This document shows, one piece after another, positions 13,095 through 16,539 of a stretch of DNA of 16,539 bases. The notes beneath the pieces are model-generated. The model made no database searches and was not told the origin of the DNA. It worked only from the letters and a program-made list of their open reading frames with translations. Source of the stretch: an uncultured Tessaracoccus sp. (lineage in GTDB: Bacteria > Actinomycetota > Actinomycetes > Propionibacteriales > Propionibacteriaceae). The DNA lies in contig NZ_CAMYPD010000051.1 in assembly GCF_947286155.1 (NCBI RefSeq), forward strand, positions 1 to 16,539, written 5' to 3'. Position 1 is the first letter of the stretch. Every line of letters starts with the position of its first letter. A program made the position numbers and the translations under genes.

Positions 13095-13424
13095 ATGAAT
13101 GACATTACGATCCGTGTAGAGGATGGCAGCAGCTTCCAGACGACCGGCGGAGAAACTGCCTCCTTGGATGAGGTTCATGTCCGCGGTCTCGACGGTGAAC
13201 GCCTCACCGACGACAACATTGACGAAGAGATTCGCGCTATTGCCACTCGATTGGGTAGCCGGGGTGGGCGCCCCAGGGTGGCGGAAGGTGAGAGGACGGT
13301 AGGGATCTCCTTCAAAGTTCCGGTGAGCATCCGGGATGCCGTCCAGCATCGCGCACAGACAGATGGGGTCCGCCAATCTGACGTGCTGTGCGCCGCGCTC
13401 GAGGAGTATCTCGAGACCGCGTAA
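13095..13424 (+). CDS. Ribbon-helix-helix (CopG-like) DNA-binding protein, antitoxin-like
   Basis: A 109-residue protein. The C-terminal part fits a ribbon-helix-helix fold: β-strand VGISFKVP (69-76), helix SIRDAVQHRAQTDG (78-91), then QSDVLCAALEEYLETA (94-109). Such proteins dimerise and bind operator DNA through the paired strands. The middle (DDNIDEEIRAIATRLGSRGGRPRVAEGE) is of the kind seen before the RHH domain in actinobacterial antitoxin-like regulators; the first 30 residues form a short β-rich lead. ATG 13095 is supported by GAAGGA at 13081-13086, eight nt upstream. No intact toxin gene follows: a TAATG overlap leads into a 52-codon frame that runs into a long palindrome. Whether it is an antitoxin or an orphan repressor cannot be settled from the sequence. 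Confidence 0.75.
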   Translation: MNDITIRVEDGSSFQTTGGETASLDEVHVRGLDGERLTDDNIDEEIRAIATRLGSRGGRPRVAEGERTVGISFKVPVSIRDAVQHRAQTDGVRQSDVLCAALEEYLETA

Positions 13425-13582
13425 TGGCGTATCCGTTTTTCACGTTGGGGGTATCAAGCGCGCTGAGCCTCGTATGCTCGAGTAGCGCCGACAGTGCTGG
13501 CCACGAAACTTCAAAATCCGTACGCAGATTGAACTCTCCCCCTGAATTGAGGGTAGTAGATCCATCTGCGTACGGATTTTGA
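13424..13582 (+). pseudogene. Possible truncated partner gene of the RHH protein
   Basis: An ATG overlapping the RHH stop (TAATG) opens a 52-codon frame starting MAYPFFTLGVSSALSLV. Only about the first 27 codons precede the 82-nt palindrome; the rest, and its stop, are palindrome sequence. The overlap is typical of antitoxin–toxin pairs, so this may be the 5' remnant of a toxin gene cut by the repeat. I recognise no toxin family in the 27 residues, and it could be a chance frame. Confidence 0.2.
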
Positions 13583-13587
13583 AGTTT
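13506..13587. repeat. 82-nt long-hairpin element, second type
   Basis: Perfect 24-nt inverted repeat: left arm 13506-13529 (beginning AAACTTCAAAATCCGTACGC) and right arm 13564-13587, around a 34-nt centre. The centre contains its own small hairpin, CCCT/AGGG with loop GAATTG (13540-13553). The design parallels the 79-nt elements (long perfect arms plus an inner stem), but no sequence is shared with them. The outer boundary has no obvious duplication. It begins inside the possible partner gene. Confidence 0.82.
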
Positions 13588-13596
13588 TGTCCCTGC

Positions 13597-13719
13597 GTCT
13601 CGATACGCGGCTTCGCCGCTACTCGACGGTCGGGTGACGCTGGCGCCGCCTACTCGACGGTCGGGTGTTGGCCGCCCCCGGTGGTTGAGTAGCGAGCGAA
13701 GCTCGCGTATCGAAACCAC
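13597..13719. repeat. REP-like cluster (two full units and a partial one)
   Basis: Unit 1 (13597-13629) is reversed, with stem GCGGC/GCCGC and loop TTC. A partial unit (about 13643-13667) repeats CTACTCGACGGTCGGGTG, the same 18 bp as 13619-13636. Unit 3 (13680-13719) is forward, GGTGGTTGAGTAGCGAGC…GAAACCAC, with stem GCGAGC/GCTCGC and loop GAA. This is the familiar actinobacterial repeat; unit 3 is the fullest copy in the window. The cluster starts nine nt after the 82-nt palindrome. Confidence 0.87.
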
Positions 13720-13900
13720 TCCCTGCGGTTCAATCATCGGCGGGCCCTCCCAACCCTCTTTGTAGCTCCGCCACAAGGTTTCTGGTTGATATTCAGATTT
13801 GGCCGTGTTTCTTCGTCGGAAGTATGCAAGAAGCGCGGGTGTTGCTTCCGTTTGGCCTTCTGAGGTGCCACATTCTTCGTCAGCCCCGAAAGGAGATGCC

Positions 13901-16539
<2,639 letters not shown>

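Larger units (their letters stand above)
13425..13900. other. Gene-free, repeat-rich interval with probable remnants
   Basis: 476 nt without an intact gene. In order: the 5' fragment of a possible partner gene (to about 13505); the 82-nt palindrome (13506-13587); REP-like units (13597-13719); then 13721-13880, visibly AT-richer than its surroundings, with no start or stop of its own. On the minus strand this last part reads like natural protein (…ALLAYFRRRNTAKSEYQPET then LWRSYKEGWEGPPMIEPQ, about 13876-13730), suggesting the C-terminal relic of a lost gene. The final 20 nt hold the ribosome site of the carboxylase gene. Confidence 0.55.

Noticed and set aside
12942..13424. tRNA-Leu as the attachment site of an integrated element
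   Set aside because: No integrase gene and no downstream repeat of the tRNA 3' end are visible before the housekeeping carboxylase gene.

Overview
This window is GC-rich chromosomal DNA from a Gram-positive actinobacterium. The evidence is the order pncB / clpS–DUF2017–murI … rph–rdgB, a DUF2510+RDD membrane protein beside a Ser/Thr kinase, an actinobacterial-type DinB C-terminus, frequent GTG starts with 4-nt overlaps, and TANNNT boxes placed 6-9 nt before ATG, as in leaderless genes. The repeat families and the single-chain carboxylase are compatible with Propionibacteriaceae, but that is a guess at family level. No phage, CRISPR array, rRNA or complete transposase gene is visible.

Layout. 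(1) 1-1567: a Ser/Thr protein kinase (minus strand, cut by the window edge), divergent from an RDD-family membrane protein. (2) 1568-3706: malQ directly behind the RDD gene, convergent with an uncharacterised 192-residue protein (3722-4300, minus). (3) 4301-4624: a gene-free stretch holding a 79-nt perfect-arm hairpin element and a REP-like pair. (4) 4625-10719: a nucleotide and cell-wall metabolism region with pncB (minus), the tightly overlapping clpS–DUF2017–murI operon, a 39-residue cysteine-rich protein, a structured repeat region, then rph–rdgB–thyA–folA. (5) 10720-13023: a REP cluster, dinB, a second copy of the 79-nt hairpin, thpR and tRNA-Leu(UAG). (6) 13024-13900: an orphan ribbon-helix-helix protein followed by a 476-nt scrambled region with another long hairpin, REP units and probable gene remnants. 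(7) 13901-16539: the first 879 codons of a single-chain biotin-dependent acyl-CoA carboxylase, running off the window.

How the genes fit together. ThyA and DHFR form the dTMP/folate cycle. RdgB removes non-canonical purine triphosphates. RNase PH trims tRNA 3' ends. PncB feeds NAD salvage. MurI makes D-glutamate for peptidoglycan. ClpS delivers N-degron substrates to ClpAP/ClpCP. MalQ works in maltodextrin/glycogen metabolism. The genes themselves are housekeeping; the unusual content lies between them. Three classes of palindromic DNA sit at gene ends: a 79-nt hairpin family (two copies, opposite orientation, identical arms, related loops), a different 82-nt hairpin, and REP-like units whose stems vary between copies yet stay complementary. 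Two stop codons (folA and dinB) lie inside such repeats.
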